A stretch of 64,000 bases of DNA from an uncultured Roseburia sp. GTDB taxonomy: Bacteria; Bacillota; Clostridia; Lachnospirales; Lachnospiraceae. Below are positions 26,355 to 34,996 of the stretch, piece after piece; positions within the stretch are counted from its first letter, which is position 1, and every line of letters begins with the position of its first letter. Below the pieces are notes generated by a model that was given only the letters and a program-made list of their open reading frames with translations, did not search any database and was not told the origin of the DNA. Location of the stretch: assembly GCA_947174805.1 (NCBI GenBank), contig CAMWKH010000011.1:1-64000 (forward strand), given 5' to 3'. A program made the translations under genes and the position numbers.

Positions 26355-26390
26355 AGTCATATAAGATTAAGAGACTATGGAGGTATTACA

Positions 26391-28727
26391 ATGATTTTTG
26401 GAAACGGATGTTGGCTGCAGAGAGAAGGGTGTGAGTGCTTTGCGCCACAGCAGGTGTATTTTGTGAAAAAAGAGGACAAAAAAGTGACAATTCTTGCCCC
26501 AACGGCCCGGATTTCCCACAGGGGGGACACATTGGGGGGGATTAACCTTACACTGGAGATTACTTCCCCTGCACCGGAAGTGCTTCGGGTACGTACCTGC
26601 CATCACGCTGGGGTAAAAAATCCCGGGCCGGAATTTGAACTTTCCCTGGGGGAGGAAATTTTGGATGTGACGGAAAATGATGAGGAAATCTGTGTAAGAA
26701 GCGGGAGTCTTTCCCTTGTCATTACAAAAGATACATTTAGTATGACATATCTTCGGGACGGGGAAGTGATTACAAAGAGCAGCGGCAGAGACTTGGGTTA
26801 TATGAAAACAGACTGGAAGGGGTTTGCCTACGATAAGGGCGGGAATGCCTATATGCGCCAGGAACTTTCCCTGTCAGTGGGGGAGATGGTTTACGGCATG
26901 GGAGAGCGTTTTACTGCCTTTGCCAAAAACGGCCAGAGCGTGGATATCTGGAACGAGGACGGAGGTACAAGCACCTACCAGTCCTATAAAAACGTTCCCT
27001 TTTATATTACCAATAAAGGTTACGGCGTGTTTGTAAACCACCCGGAGAAGGTATCTTTTGAGATAGGCACAGAGCATGTCTCAAAGGCGGAGTTTTCCGT
27101 TCCCGGGGAGAGCCTTGACTATTTCCTGATTAACGGGCCTTCCATGAAAGAAGTCTTAATGCGCTACACGGATTTGACAGGAAAACCCTCCCTGCCTCCC
27201 CAGTGGACCTTTGGGCTTTGGCTTTCCACCTCCTTCACCACAAACTATGACGAAGAGACGGTGATGAGTTTTATTGACGGCATGGAGGAGCGGGGGATTC
27301 CCCTACAGGTATTCCACTTTGACTGTTTCTGGATGAAGGAGTTCCACTGGAGCGATTTTGTGTGGGACAGCCGGGTATTCCCCGACCCAAAGGGTATGTT
27401 AAAGCGCATCAAAGACAAAGGATTAAAAGTCTGCGTGTGGATTAACTCCTACATTGGCCAGGAGTCGGATATTTTTGCAGAAGGAATGGAAAAGGGCTAT
27501 TTTGTAAAAAGGACAAACGGGGATGTGTGGCAGTGGGATATGTGGCAGCCCGGCATGGCCCTTGTGGACTTTACTAACCCCGATGCCTGTAAATGGTTCC
27601 AGGAGAAGCTGGAAGTTCTTTTGGATATGGGTGTGGACTGCTTTAAAACCGATTTCGGGGAGAGGATTCCTGTGGAGGACGTGGTGTATTTCGACGGTTA
27701 CGACCCCATGAAAATGCACAATTACTATACTTATCTTTACAATAAAACCGTATATGAGCTTTTGGAGAGAAAAAGAGGAAAAGGGGAGGCTGTGCTTTTT
27801 GCACGTTCCGCCACCGCAGGGGGACAGAAATTTCCGGTACACTGGGGCGGGGACTGCTGGTCAAATTATGAGGCAATGTCGGAGAGCATAAGAGGAGGCC
27901 TGTCCCTCACCATGTCCGGCTTCGGTTACTGGAGCCATGATATCGGGGGATTTGAGGCCACATCCACGGCGGATGTGTACAAGCGCTGGGCGGCATTCGG
28001 GCTTTTGTCCACCCACAGCAGGTTCCACGGAAGCAATTCTTACCGGGTGCCCTGGGCCTATGATGATGAGGCGGTGGATGTGGTGAGGTTCTTTACCAAG
28101 TTAAAGCTGTCCCTTCTGCCTTACCTTTACAGCAGCGCAGCAGCCACAGCAAAAACCGGGATTCCCATGATGCGCAGCATGGTCTTAGAGTACGAGAGAG
28201 ACCCCATCTGCGCTTATCTGGACAGACAGTACATGCTAGGAGACAACCTGTTGGTAGCCCCCATCTTTAACGATAAGGGCCAGGCATCCTACTATCTTCC
28301 CAAAGGAACCTGGACAAATTATTTTACCGGGGAGAAAGTCACTGGAAATGTGTGGAGGGAAGAGCACCATGGCTATCAGTCCATTCCGCTTATGGTGCGG
28401 GAAAACAGCATTATCCCCACCAACACAAATATCACCCGCGCCGCAGATTCCTACAGTGAGGGGCTGGAGCTTCGGGTTTACCAGGTAACAGACAGGGCAT
28501 CCACCGTTGTGCTTGAGGGGGGAAAATCTGTGCTGATGCTTACCATTGTAAAAGATTTTGAGAAAAATACCTTAGTCTGCAAGACACAGGCGGACCATCC
28601 TTACACCCTGCGCTTTGTAGGTGTCAGCCTGAAAGCAGTTACGGGAGGAAAACTTACGGTACAGGGTAATGACAGCATTGTCACAGTGGAAAATACAAAG
28701 GCAGAGATTGTCTGCCATTTGGCATAA
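26391..28727 (+). CDS. yicI: GH31 alpha-xylosidase (YicI-like)
   Basis: The ATG at 26391 with GGAGG eight bases upstream is chosen; the long frame before it covers the promoter. The 778-residue protein has the GH31 nucleophile in VDCFKTDFGERIP (near 418) and the acid/base Asp in PVHWGGDCWSNYEAM (near 485), the YicI-type signature of alpha-xylosidases. It releases alpha-xylose from isoprimeverose-like xyloglucan fragments in the cytoplasm. The next gene follows after 28 bases, forming one operon with GH3, kinase and isomerase. Confidence 0.9.
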   Translation: MIFGNGCWLQREGCECFAPQQVYFVKKEDKKVTILAPTARISHRGDTLGGINLTLEITSPAPEVLRVRTCHHAGVKNPGPEFELSLGEEILDVTENDEEICVRSGSLSLVITKDTFSMTYLRDGEVITKSSGRDLGYMKTDWKGFAYDKGGNAYMRQELSLSVGEMVYGMGERFTAFAKNGQSVDIWNEDGGTSTYQSYKNVPFYITNKGYGVFVNHPEKVSFEIGTEHVSKAEFSVPGESLDYFLINGPSMKEVLMRYTDLTGKPSLPPQWTFGLWLSTSFTTNYDEETVMSFIDGMEERGIPLQVFHFDCFWMKEFHWSDFVWDSRVFPDPKGMLKRIKDKGLKVCVWINSYIGQESDIFAEGMEKGYFVKRTNGDVWQWDMWQPGMALVDFTNPDACKWFQEKLEVLLDMGVDCFKTDFGERIPVEDVVYFDGYDPMKMHNYYTYLYNKTVYELLERKRGKGEAVLFARSATAGGQKFPVHWGGDCWSNYEAMSESIRGGLSLTMSGFGYWSHDIGGFEATSTADVYKRWAAFGLLSTHSRFHGSNSYRVPWAYDDEAVDVVRFFTKLKLSLLPYLYSSAAATAKTGIPMMRSMVLEYERDPICAYLDRQYMLGDNLLVAPIFNDKGQASYYLPKGTWTNYFTGEKVTGNVWREEHHGYQSIPLMVRENSIIPTNTNITRAADSYSEGLELRVYQVTDRASTVVLEGGKSVLMLTIVKDFEKNTLVCKTQADHPYTLRFVGVSLKAVTGGKLTVQGNDSIVTVENTKAEIVCHLA

Positions 28728-28755
28728 TTGAAAACTTTTCTGGGAGGAGGAAAAA

Positions 28756-30795
28756 ATGGAGCCAAAAGAGATATTGGAGAAGCTTACCTTAGAGGAAAAA
28801 ATCGGCATGATACACGGGGCGGAGCTATTTGCCACCGCAGGGGTGAAACGCCTGAATATACCGCCCCTTATTATGTCCGACGGCCCTATGGGGGTGAGAA
28901 ACGAGTTTGAACCGGCCAACTGGAAACCCATAGGACTTACAGATGATTATGTCACATATCTTCCCTGCAACAGCGCCCTGGCAGCCACATGGAACAGGAA
29001 ACTTGCCTGTGACACAGGAAGTGTTTTGGGGGAGGAGGCCAGGGGAAGGGGAAAAGACATTATCCTTGCCCCCGGGGTCAATATAAAGAGAAGTCCCCTC
29101 TGCGGCAGGAATTTTGAATATTTCAGTGAAGACCCTTATCTCACAAAGGAGATGGCAGTTCCCTATATACAGGGGGTGCAGTCCTTTGACGTGGCGGCCT
29201 GCGTCAAGCATTTTGCCGCAAACAACCAGGAGACGGAGCGGTTAAATGTGGAAGTGGAGATTGAGGAAAAGGCCCTTCGGGAAATTTATCTCCCCGCCTT
29301 TTATGACGCCGTGAAAAAGGCTGGAAGCTACACCATAATGGGGGCTTACAACCGTCTGTACGGGGAACACTGCTGCGAGAGCGATTTTCTCTTAAATAAG
29401 ATTTTGCGGGAAGAGTGGCAGTATGACGGTGTGGTAATCTCAGACTGGGGAGGCGTCCATGATACAAAAAAAGCCGCCAATTCCCAGCTTGATATCGAAA
29501 TGTCAGTCACCTATGATTTTGACAATTACTGTATGGCAGAACCTTTGAAAGAGAAGGTGGAATCCGGGGAAATTGAGGAGAGCGTTATTGATGAGAAAGT
29601 TCTTCGGATTCTTCATTTAATGAAAAAACTACATATGTTTGACGGCAGACGGAAAACCGGTGTTTACAACACCCCGGGGCACAGAAAGGCAGCCCTTCAC
29701 GTGGCAAGGGAATCTATTGTCCTTTTAAAGAATAATGACCAAGCCCTTCCCCTTAAAAAGGAAGGATTAAAGAAAGTTCTTATAATAGGGGAAAATGCCC
29801 AGTGCATCCACTCAAACGGCGGGGGAAGTGCGGAAATCAAAGCACTTTACGAAATCTCACCTCTTATGGGAATCAAAACCCATCTGGGGGGCAATGTAAA
29901 AGTAGATTATGCTTTTGGTTACTGCCGGGAAGAAAAAGAAGAGGAATCGGGGCAGAACTGGCAGGAGACCAGCTTGCAAAATGGGGGAGGCTTTACTGGG
30001 AAAAATGGGGAAACTTCCCAGGAGGCGGTACTTTTAGAAAAGCGGAAAGCTTTAAAAGAAGAGGCGTTAAAACTGGCAGGAGACAAGAGTTACGATAAAG
30101 TAATTTTTGTCGGGGGATTAAACCATGACCATGACACTGAGGGAAATGACCGGGCAGATATGACCCTTCCCTATGGGCAGGATGAATTGATTACCCAGTT
30201 GCTTAAAATCCGGCCGGATATGATTGTGGTGATGATAGCAGGAAGCTCCGTGGATATGACAGCCTGGGAGAAAAAGTCCCCCACTCTGGTGTGGAGTTAC
30301 TATGCCGGGATGGAGGGGGGGAATGCCCTTGCCGACGTATTATTTGGAGACGTAAACCCTTCCGGAAAACTCCCGGAGACCTTTTATAAAAACCATCTGG
30401 ACTGTTCCGCCCACGCCTTGGGGGAATTTCCCGGGGGAAAAACCGTGGCCTATAAAGAGGGAAAATACGTGGGCTACCGCTACCATGAAAAATATCATAT
30501 GGAACCTTTATTCTCCTTTGGGCATGGATTAAGCTATACCTCCTTTGCCTACCGGAAAATGTCTGTGAAACCCGGGATGGTAAGCTGTTATGTGAAAAAT
30601 ACAGGAAAAATGCCGGGCAGCGAGACGGTTCAGGTATATCAGCTATTACAGGATGGGGCAGATGTGGTGAAAGAATTGAAGGGCTTTGAAAAAGTATACT
30701 TAAATCCCGGGGAAGAAAAAAGGGTGGAAATAAACGTAGAGGGTACAGGCCCTTACACAGTGGGCAGTTCATTGTTAGATATCAGGCTGCATTAA
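28756..30795 (+). CDS. GH3 beta-glucosidase
   Basis: 679 residues with GGAGGAGG before the ATG. The N-terminal (alpha/beta)8 domain contains IMSDGPMGVRNE, KHFAANNQE and the nucleophile Asp in VVISDWGGVHD near 233. The alpha/beta sandwich domain has VLIIGENAQ and LPYGQDELI, and a short FN3-like end follows (KNTGKMPGSETVQVY). It is cytoplasmic and would cleave the beta-glucan backbone units left after xylose and galactose removal. It overlaps no neighbour and is followed 30 bases later by the kinase. Confidence 0.92.
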   Translation: MEPKEILEKLTLEEKIGMIHGAELFATAGVKRLNIPPLIMSDGPMGVRNEFEPANWKPIGLTDDYVTYLPCNSALAATWNRKLACDTGSVLGEEARGRGKDIILAPGVNIKRSPLCGRNFEYFSEDPYLTKEMAVPYIQGVQSFDVAACVKHFAANNQETERLNVEVEIEEKALREIYLPAFYDAVKKAGSYTIMGAYNRLYGEHCCESDFLLNKILREEWQYDGVVISDWGGVHDTKKAANSQLDIEMSVTYDFDNYCMAEPLKEKVESGEIEESVIDEKVLRILHLMKKLHMFDGRRKTGVYNTPGHRKAALHVARESIVLLKNNDQALPLKKEGLKKVLIIGENAQCIHSNGGGSAEIKALYEISPLMGIKTHLGGNVKVDYAFGYCREEKEEESGQNWQETSLQNGGGFTGKNGETSQEAVLLEKRKALKEEALKLAGDKSYDKVIFVGGLNHDHDTEGNDRADMTLPYGQDELITQLLKIRPDMIVVMIAGSSVDMTAWEKKSPTLVWSYYAGMEGGNALADVLFGDVNPSGKLPETFYKNHLDCSAHALGEFPGGKTVAYKEGKYVGYRYHEKYHMEPLFSFGHGLSYTSFAYRKMSVKPGMVSCYVKNTGKMPGSETVQVYQLLQDGADVVKELKGFEKVYLNPGEEKRVEINVEGTGPYTVGSSLLDIRLH

Positions 30796-30825
30796 ATGAT
30801 GCAGGAGAAGGTAAAGGAGGTCAAA

Positions 30826-32301
30826 ATGTATTACATCGGAATCGATTTAGGCACATCAGCGGTAAAACTTCTGCTGATGGACGAAACAGGAAACATACGG
30901 AAAATCACAAACCGGGAATACCCCTTGTTTTTCCCAAAGCCCGCCTGGTCGGAGCAAAACCCTTCGGACTGGTTTTCCCAAACCATGGAGGGATTAAAGG
31001 AACTGTTATCGGAGTGTGACAAGTCAAAAGTGGCGGGGATTAGTTTTGGGGGCCAGATGCACGGCCTTGTGGCTTTAGATGAAAAGGATGAGGTAATCCG
31101 TCCCGCTATTTTGTGGAACGACAGCAGGACAACGGAGGAATGTGACTATTTAAACATAGAAATCGGGCAGAAAAAACTGGCGGAATATACAGGAAATATA
31201 TCTTTTACCGGATTTACCGCCCCAAAAGTTTTGTGGATGAAAAAAAACGAGCCGGAAAATTTTGCCCGGATTCGTAAAATTATGCTGCCCAAAGACTATC
31301 TTTGCTACAGGCTCAGCGGTGTTTTTGCCACAGACGTATCCGATGCTTCCGGAACCTTGTATTTTGATGTGAAAAACAGGACATGGTCAAAGGAAATGTG
31401 TGAGATTTTAAGCATCAGAGAGGAGTGGCTGCCGAAGGTTTACGAAAGCTATCAGGAGGTGGGAACCTTAAAACCGGAAATTGCCGGGGAACTTGGGCTT
31501 TCCCCGGAAGTAAAAATTGCAGCGGGGGCCGGAGACAATGGGGCGGCGGCCGTTGGCACCGGCACAGTGGGGAAGGGAGCTTTAAATGTGTCCCTTGGCA
31601 CCAGCGGCACGCTGTTTATCTCTTCGGACAGCTTTTGCATGGATGAAAACAACGCTCTTCATGCCTTTGCCCATGCGGACGGAAACTACCATCTCATGGG
31701 CTGTATGCTCTCCGCCGCCTCCTGCAATATGTGGTGGATGGATGAGATTATCGGCACAAAAGAGTACGGAAGGGAGCAGGAAAACATAAAAAACCTGGGG
31801 GAAAACCATGTGTATTTCCTGCCCTATTTAATGGGGGAGCGTTCCCCCCACAATGACCCATTGGCCAGAGGGACTTTTACCGGAATCACCATGGATACCA
31901 AGCGGGAGGAGATGACCCAGGCCGTTTTGGAGGGGGTGGCGTTTGCCTTAAAGGATTCTCTTGAGATAGCAAAAAAACTTGGAATCCAAGTTTCCTCTTC
32001 CAAAATCTGCGGCGGAGGAGCCAAAAGCCCCCTGTGGAAAAAAATTCTGGCAAATGTCTTAAACCTGACTTTGGAAGTGCCGGAAAACGAGGAAGGCCCC
32101 TCTATGGGAGCTGCCATGTTAGCGGCTGTGGCATGCGGTGAATATGACACAGTGGAAGAGGCGGCAAAAAGGATTTGCAAAGTAAAAGAAGTGATAAAAC
32201 CGGAAGAAACACTTGTGGAAAAGTACAAAAAGCAATATGATAAGTTTAAGGAAATTTATCCTGCATTAAAACCGGTATTTCAAAAACTATGGGAGGATTA
32301 A
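30826..32301 (+). CDS. xylB: FGGY-family xylulokinase
   Basis: The ATG at 30826 has AAAGGAGG five bases upstream and gives the FGGY start MYYIGIDLGTSAVKLLLMDE; the ATG at 30796 is rejected. The 491-residue protein has GISFGGQMHGLV near 74, DASGTLYFDV near 178, and ICGGGAKSPLWKKILANVL near 394, the XylB pattern. It phosphorylates D-xylulose, or possibly a related ketose, with ATP. No XylA is present here, so its substrate must come from the adjacent isomerase or from one encoded elsewhere. Confidence 0.87.
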   Translation: MYYIGIDLGTSAVKLLLMDETGNIRKITNREYPLFFPKPAWSEQNPSDWFSQTMEGLKELLSECDKSKVAGISFGGQMHGLVALDEKDEVIRPAILWNDSRTTEECDYLNIEIGQKKLAEYTGNISFTGFTAPKVLWMKKNEPENFARIRKIMLPKDYLCYRLSGVFATDVSDASGTLYFDVKNRTWSKEMCEILSIREEWLPKVYESYQEVGTLKPEIAGELGLSPEVKIAAGAGDNGAAAVGTGTVGKGALNVSLGTSGTLFISSDSFCMDENNALHAFAHADGNYHLMGCMLSAASCNMWWMDEIIGTKEYGREQENIKNLGENHVYFLPYLMGERSPHNDPLARGTFTGITMDTKREEMTQAVLEGVAFALKDSLEIAKKLGIQVSSSKICGGGAKSPLWKKILANVLNLTLEVPENEEGPSMGAAMLAAVACGEYDTVEEAAKRICKVKEVIKPEETLVEKYKKQYDKFKEIYPALKPVFQKLWED

Positions 32302-32304
32302 AAA

Positions 32305-33780
32305 ATGAACAACATGCCAAAAGAAAAAATCGGAATCGTAGCAGTCAGCCGTGACTGTTTTCCCATGAGCCTTTCGGAGAACAGGAGAAAAGCCGTGGTG
32401 AAGGCTTATCAGGACAAGTACGGGGAGATTTATGAATGTCCTGTGTGTGTGGAAAATGAGCTTCACATGAAAAATGCCCTGGCAGATGTAAAAAAAGCAG
32501 GCTGTAATGCCCTGGTGGTATACCTGGGGAACTTTGGCCCGGAGACGGAGGAGACTCTTTTGGTCAAAGAATTTGACGGGCCTGCCATGGTCATTGCTGC
32601 GGCGGAGGAAACCGGGGATAACCTGGTACAGGGCAGGGGGGATGCCTACTGCGGCGTTTTAAACGCAAGCTACAATTTAAAACTGAGAAACTTAAAAGCC
32701 TACATACCGGAGTATCCCGTGGGAACGGCACAGGAATGCGCAGAAATGATTTCTGAATTTGCCCCCATCGCAAGGGCCGTTATCGGATTAAACAGTTTAA
32801 AAATCATATCCTTCGGCCCTCGCCCCCAGAATTTCCTGGCCTGCAACGCCCCCATCAAGCAGCTTTACAATCTGGGTGTGGAAATTGAGGAAAACTCTGA
32901 GCTGGATTTATTTGAAAGCTTTAACAACCATGCCGGAGATGAGAGGATTCCAGGTGTTGTGGCGGATATGGAAAAGGAACTTGGGGCAGGAAATAAAAAG
33001 CCTGAGATTTTAAGCAAACTGGCTCAGTATGAGATTACTCTTTTAGACTGGGTAGAGGGACACAAGGGAAGCAGGGAGTTTGTGGCCATTGCGGGAAAAT
33101 GCTGGCCGGCTTTCCAGACCCAGTTCGGCTTTGTGCCCTGTTATGTGAACAGCCGCCTGACTAAAATGGGAATCCCCGTCTCCTGTGAAGTTGATATTTA
33201 CGGCGCATTAAGCGAATTTATCGGAACAGTGGTAAGCCAGGATGCCGTAACCCTTTTGGATATCAACAATTCTGTCCCGGCGGATATGTATGATGCGGAG
33301 ATCAAGGGGAAACATGATTATACCTTAAAAGATACCTTTATGGGATTCCACTGTGGAAACACAGCTTCCAGCAAGCTCTCTTTCTGTGAGATGAAGTATC
33401 AGCTTATTATGGCAAGAACCCTTCCCCAGGAAGTAACCCAGGGAACTTTAGAGGGGGATATTGCGCCGGGGGATATCACTTTCTACCGTCTCCAGAGCAC
33501 CGCAGATGCCAAAATCCGGGCCTATATCGCCCAGGGAGAAGTTCTGCCTGTGGCAACCCGCTCCTTTGGGGCAATCGGCGTGTTTGCCATTCCCCAGATG
33601 GGAAGGTTTTACCGCCATGTGTTGATTGAAAAGAATTATCCCCACCACGGGGCCGTGGCTTTTGGGCACTTTGGAAAAACTCTGTTTGAAGTGTTTAAAT
33701 ATATCGGGGTATCTGTGGAGGAGATTGATTTTAACAGGCCGAAGGACATGATGTATCCTACGGAGAATCCCTTTGTATAA
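32305..33780 (+). CDS. L-fucose/L-arabinose isomerase-family protein
   Basis: 491 residues, four bases after the kinase stop, so co-translated. Sequences IGIVAVSRDCFPMSL, VYLGNFGPETEET, CEVDIYGALSEFIGTVVSQD, FHCGNTASSKL and PHHGAVAFGHFGKTLFEVFKYIGV are typical of the fucI/araA superfamily, which interconverts aldose and ketose with a divalent metal. It is shorter than true FucI (about 590 aa). With a xylulokinase next door it may isomerise xylose, arabinose or fucose; the pairing is unusual and the substrate is open. Confidence 0.8.
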   Translation: MNNMPKEKIGIVAVSRDCFPMSLSENRRKAVVKAYQDKYGEIYECPVCVENELHMKNALADVKKAGCNALVVYLGNFGPETEETLLVKEFDGPAMVIAAAEETGDNLVQGRGDAYCGVLNASYNLKLRNLKAYIPEYPVGTAQECAEMISEFAPIARAVIGLNSLKIISFGPRPQNFLACNAPIKQLYNLGVEIEENSELDLFESFNNHAGDERIPGVVADMEKELGAGNKKPEILSKLAQYEITLLDWVEGHKGSREFVAIAGKCWPAFQTQFGFVPCYVNSRLTKMGIPVSCEVDIYGALSEFIGTVVSQDAVTLLDINNSVPADMYDAEIKGKHDYTLKDTFMGFHCGNTASSKLSFCEMKYQLIMARTLPQEVTQGTLEGDIAPGDITFYRLQSTADAKIRAYIAQGEVLPVATRSFGAIGVFAIPQMGRFYRHVLIEKNYPHHGAVAFGHFGKTLFEVFKYIGVSVEEIDFNRPKDMMYPTENPFV

Positions 33781-33876
33781 AAAAAGAGGCCGTATTTATA
33801 TTGAAAATTGTTGATATTTTCCTATAATCTAAATATAATAAGGAAAAGCAAAAAATTTATGGAAGGGGCGTTTTGT

Positions 33877-34092
33877 ATGTCAATTACAGCTGCCGAACTA
33901 AAATTGAACCTTGGTAAGTATCTGCAGCTTGCAGAGAGTGAGGATATTTTTATCACGCAAAACGGAAAAGTTGTTGCAAAATTATCCAATCCCAATGCAG
34001 ACCGGGTTGAAATGGCAAAATCTCTTCTGGGGGTGATTCCTGCAGATATCACACTGGAGGAATCCCGTGGGGAAAGGGCAGAAAATGTATGA
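33877..34092 (+). CDS. Phd/YefM-type antitoxin
   Basis: The ATG at 33877 is chosen because the protein then begins MSITAAELKLNLGKYLQLAE, the Phd/YefM DNA-binding domain start (VSATELRxNLxxYL). 71 residues end in an acidic toxin-binding tail (ITLEESRGERAENV). Its stop overlaps the ATG of the damaged PIN gene at 34089 by four bases, the normal toxin-antitoxin arrangement. The antitoxin is intact even though its toxin is not. Confidence 0.75.
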   Translation: MSITAAELKLNLGKYLQLAESEDIFITQNGKVVAKLSNPNADRVEMAKSLLGVIPADITLEESRGERAENV

Positions 34093-34347
34093 AAGCACTG
34101 ATTGATACCTGCGTCATTGTGGACGTTTTGCAAAATTTCATTGTTTGATGTGAAGGATACCTTTTCCACAGACTGCCAGCTTGCCATTGGTTCTTCCATG
34201 AAGGATTATGAGGATGCCATTATGGTACAGACAGCCATCCGAATTGGCGCTGATTGTATTGTGACCAGAAATGTAAAAGACTACAGAGCTGCAGCACTTC
34301 CTGTTTTTTCGCCGGAGAAATTTCTTGAAAAATTAGCAAAAAACTAA
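34089..34347 (+). pseudogene. PIN-domain (VapC-type) toxin with internal deletion
   Basis: The ATG at 34089 begins MKALIDTCVIVDVLQNF, the first PIN motif, then a TGA is met. In another frame the end of a PIN domain continues: TDCQLAIGSSMKDYEDAIMVQTAIRIGADCIVTRNVKDYR, containing the last two acidic motifs. About 50-60 central residues are missing. The two halves meet near 34140. The product cannot be an active nuclease. Confidence 0.75.
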
Positions 34348-34360
34348 AACAATTAGCAAT

Positions 34361-34400
34361 AAAGTTATGCCCCATGGAAGTTCCGTTGGGGCATAGCTTT
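34361..34400. terminator. Bidirectional terminator between convergent genes
   Basis: AAAGTTATGCCCCA and TGGGGCATAGCTTT form a 14-bp stem with one G-T pair and a 12-base loop, between the PIN remnant (plus) and the DUF6033 gene (minus). It sits four bases beyond the latter's stop. Confidence 0.6.
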
Positions 34401-34403
34401 AAA

Positions 34404-34922
34404 CTATATTTGCATATCAAAATTCGTTCCTGGGGAAACCGGCTTTTTATTGTCTGCTTTCCCTTGATTTTCTTTCTTTGCAGCCGCAATGATTGTCTGC
34501 ATATCTTCATTATCAAGAAAAATTTTGCCGTCCTTTGCAGCCCCGATTTTTTCGGTGAGCAGGGTCTCCCCTTTATCCTTAGTTTCTTCTGCTTTTTCTT
34601 CTAACTGCTCCGAAAGCTGCTCTGTTTTCTTACGGGCATTTTCACGGGATTTTTCAATCTGCTTTTCGGCATTTTCCTGTGCTTCTTTGCGGAGTTTTTC
34701 ATTTAATGCATCTTTTCTCACAGAAATGGCAAAATGAGATAGATTGCCGTTTTCGTCAATATAGTCATGCCTGACAATTACAGTAGACCCTGCGGATTTG
34801 TGATAATTATCAGCCCATTTCATAGCAGATTCCACATCTTTCAGCCTCTGGGTATATTCCCTTGCTGCCCCATAGGTGTTTTCATAAACACTGCTGTAAC
34901 GGCCCACGCCTGTAATTGCCAT
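34404..34922 (-). CDS. DUF6033-type helical protein
   Basis: 172 residues beginning MAITGVGRYSSVYENTYGAA, the typical start of this Lachnospiraceae family. A short beta segment (STVIVRHDYIDENGNLSHFAISV) is followed by a long highly charged coiled coil (EAQENAEKQIEKSRENARKK) and an Asp/Ala-rich tail. There is no signal peptide. The family's function is unknown. AGGAGG (read on the minus strand) precedes the start. It is monocistronic with the terminator at 34361. Confidence 0.65.
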   Translation of the reverse strand: MAITGVGRYSSVYENTYGAAREYTQRLKDVESAMKWADNYHKSAGSTVIVRHDYIDENGNLSHFAISVRKDALNEKLRKEAQENAEKQIEKSRENARKKTEQLSEQLEEKAEETKDKGETLLTEKIGAAKDGKIFLDNEDMQTIIAAAKKENQGKADNKKPVSPGTNFDMQI

Positions 34923-34996
34923 ATGATTTTCCTCCTTGTCGCAAGTAATTTTTAACAGTTCTATAATATTTTAAAACATAAGTTTTTGTGTTCTCC

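Noticed and set aside
29204-30772. Long antisense frames inside the GH3 and other glycosidase genes
   Set aside because: They lie opposite strongly conserved enzyme genes, lack ribosome-binding sites and have no domain features.
34374-34737. Plus-strand frames across the DUF6033 gene
   Set aside because: They are antisense to a better-supported gene with a strong ribosome-binding site and start rule on the minus strand.
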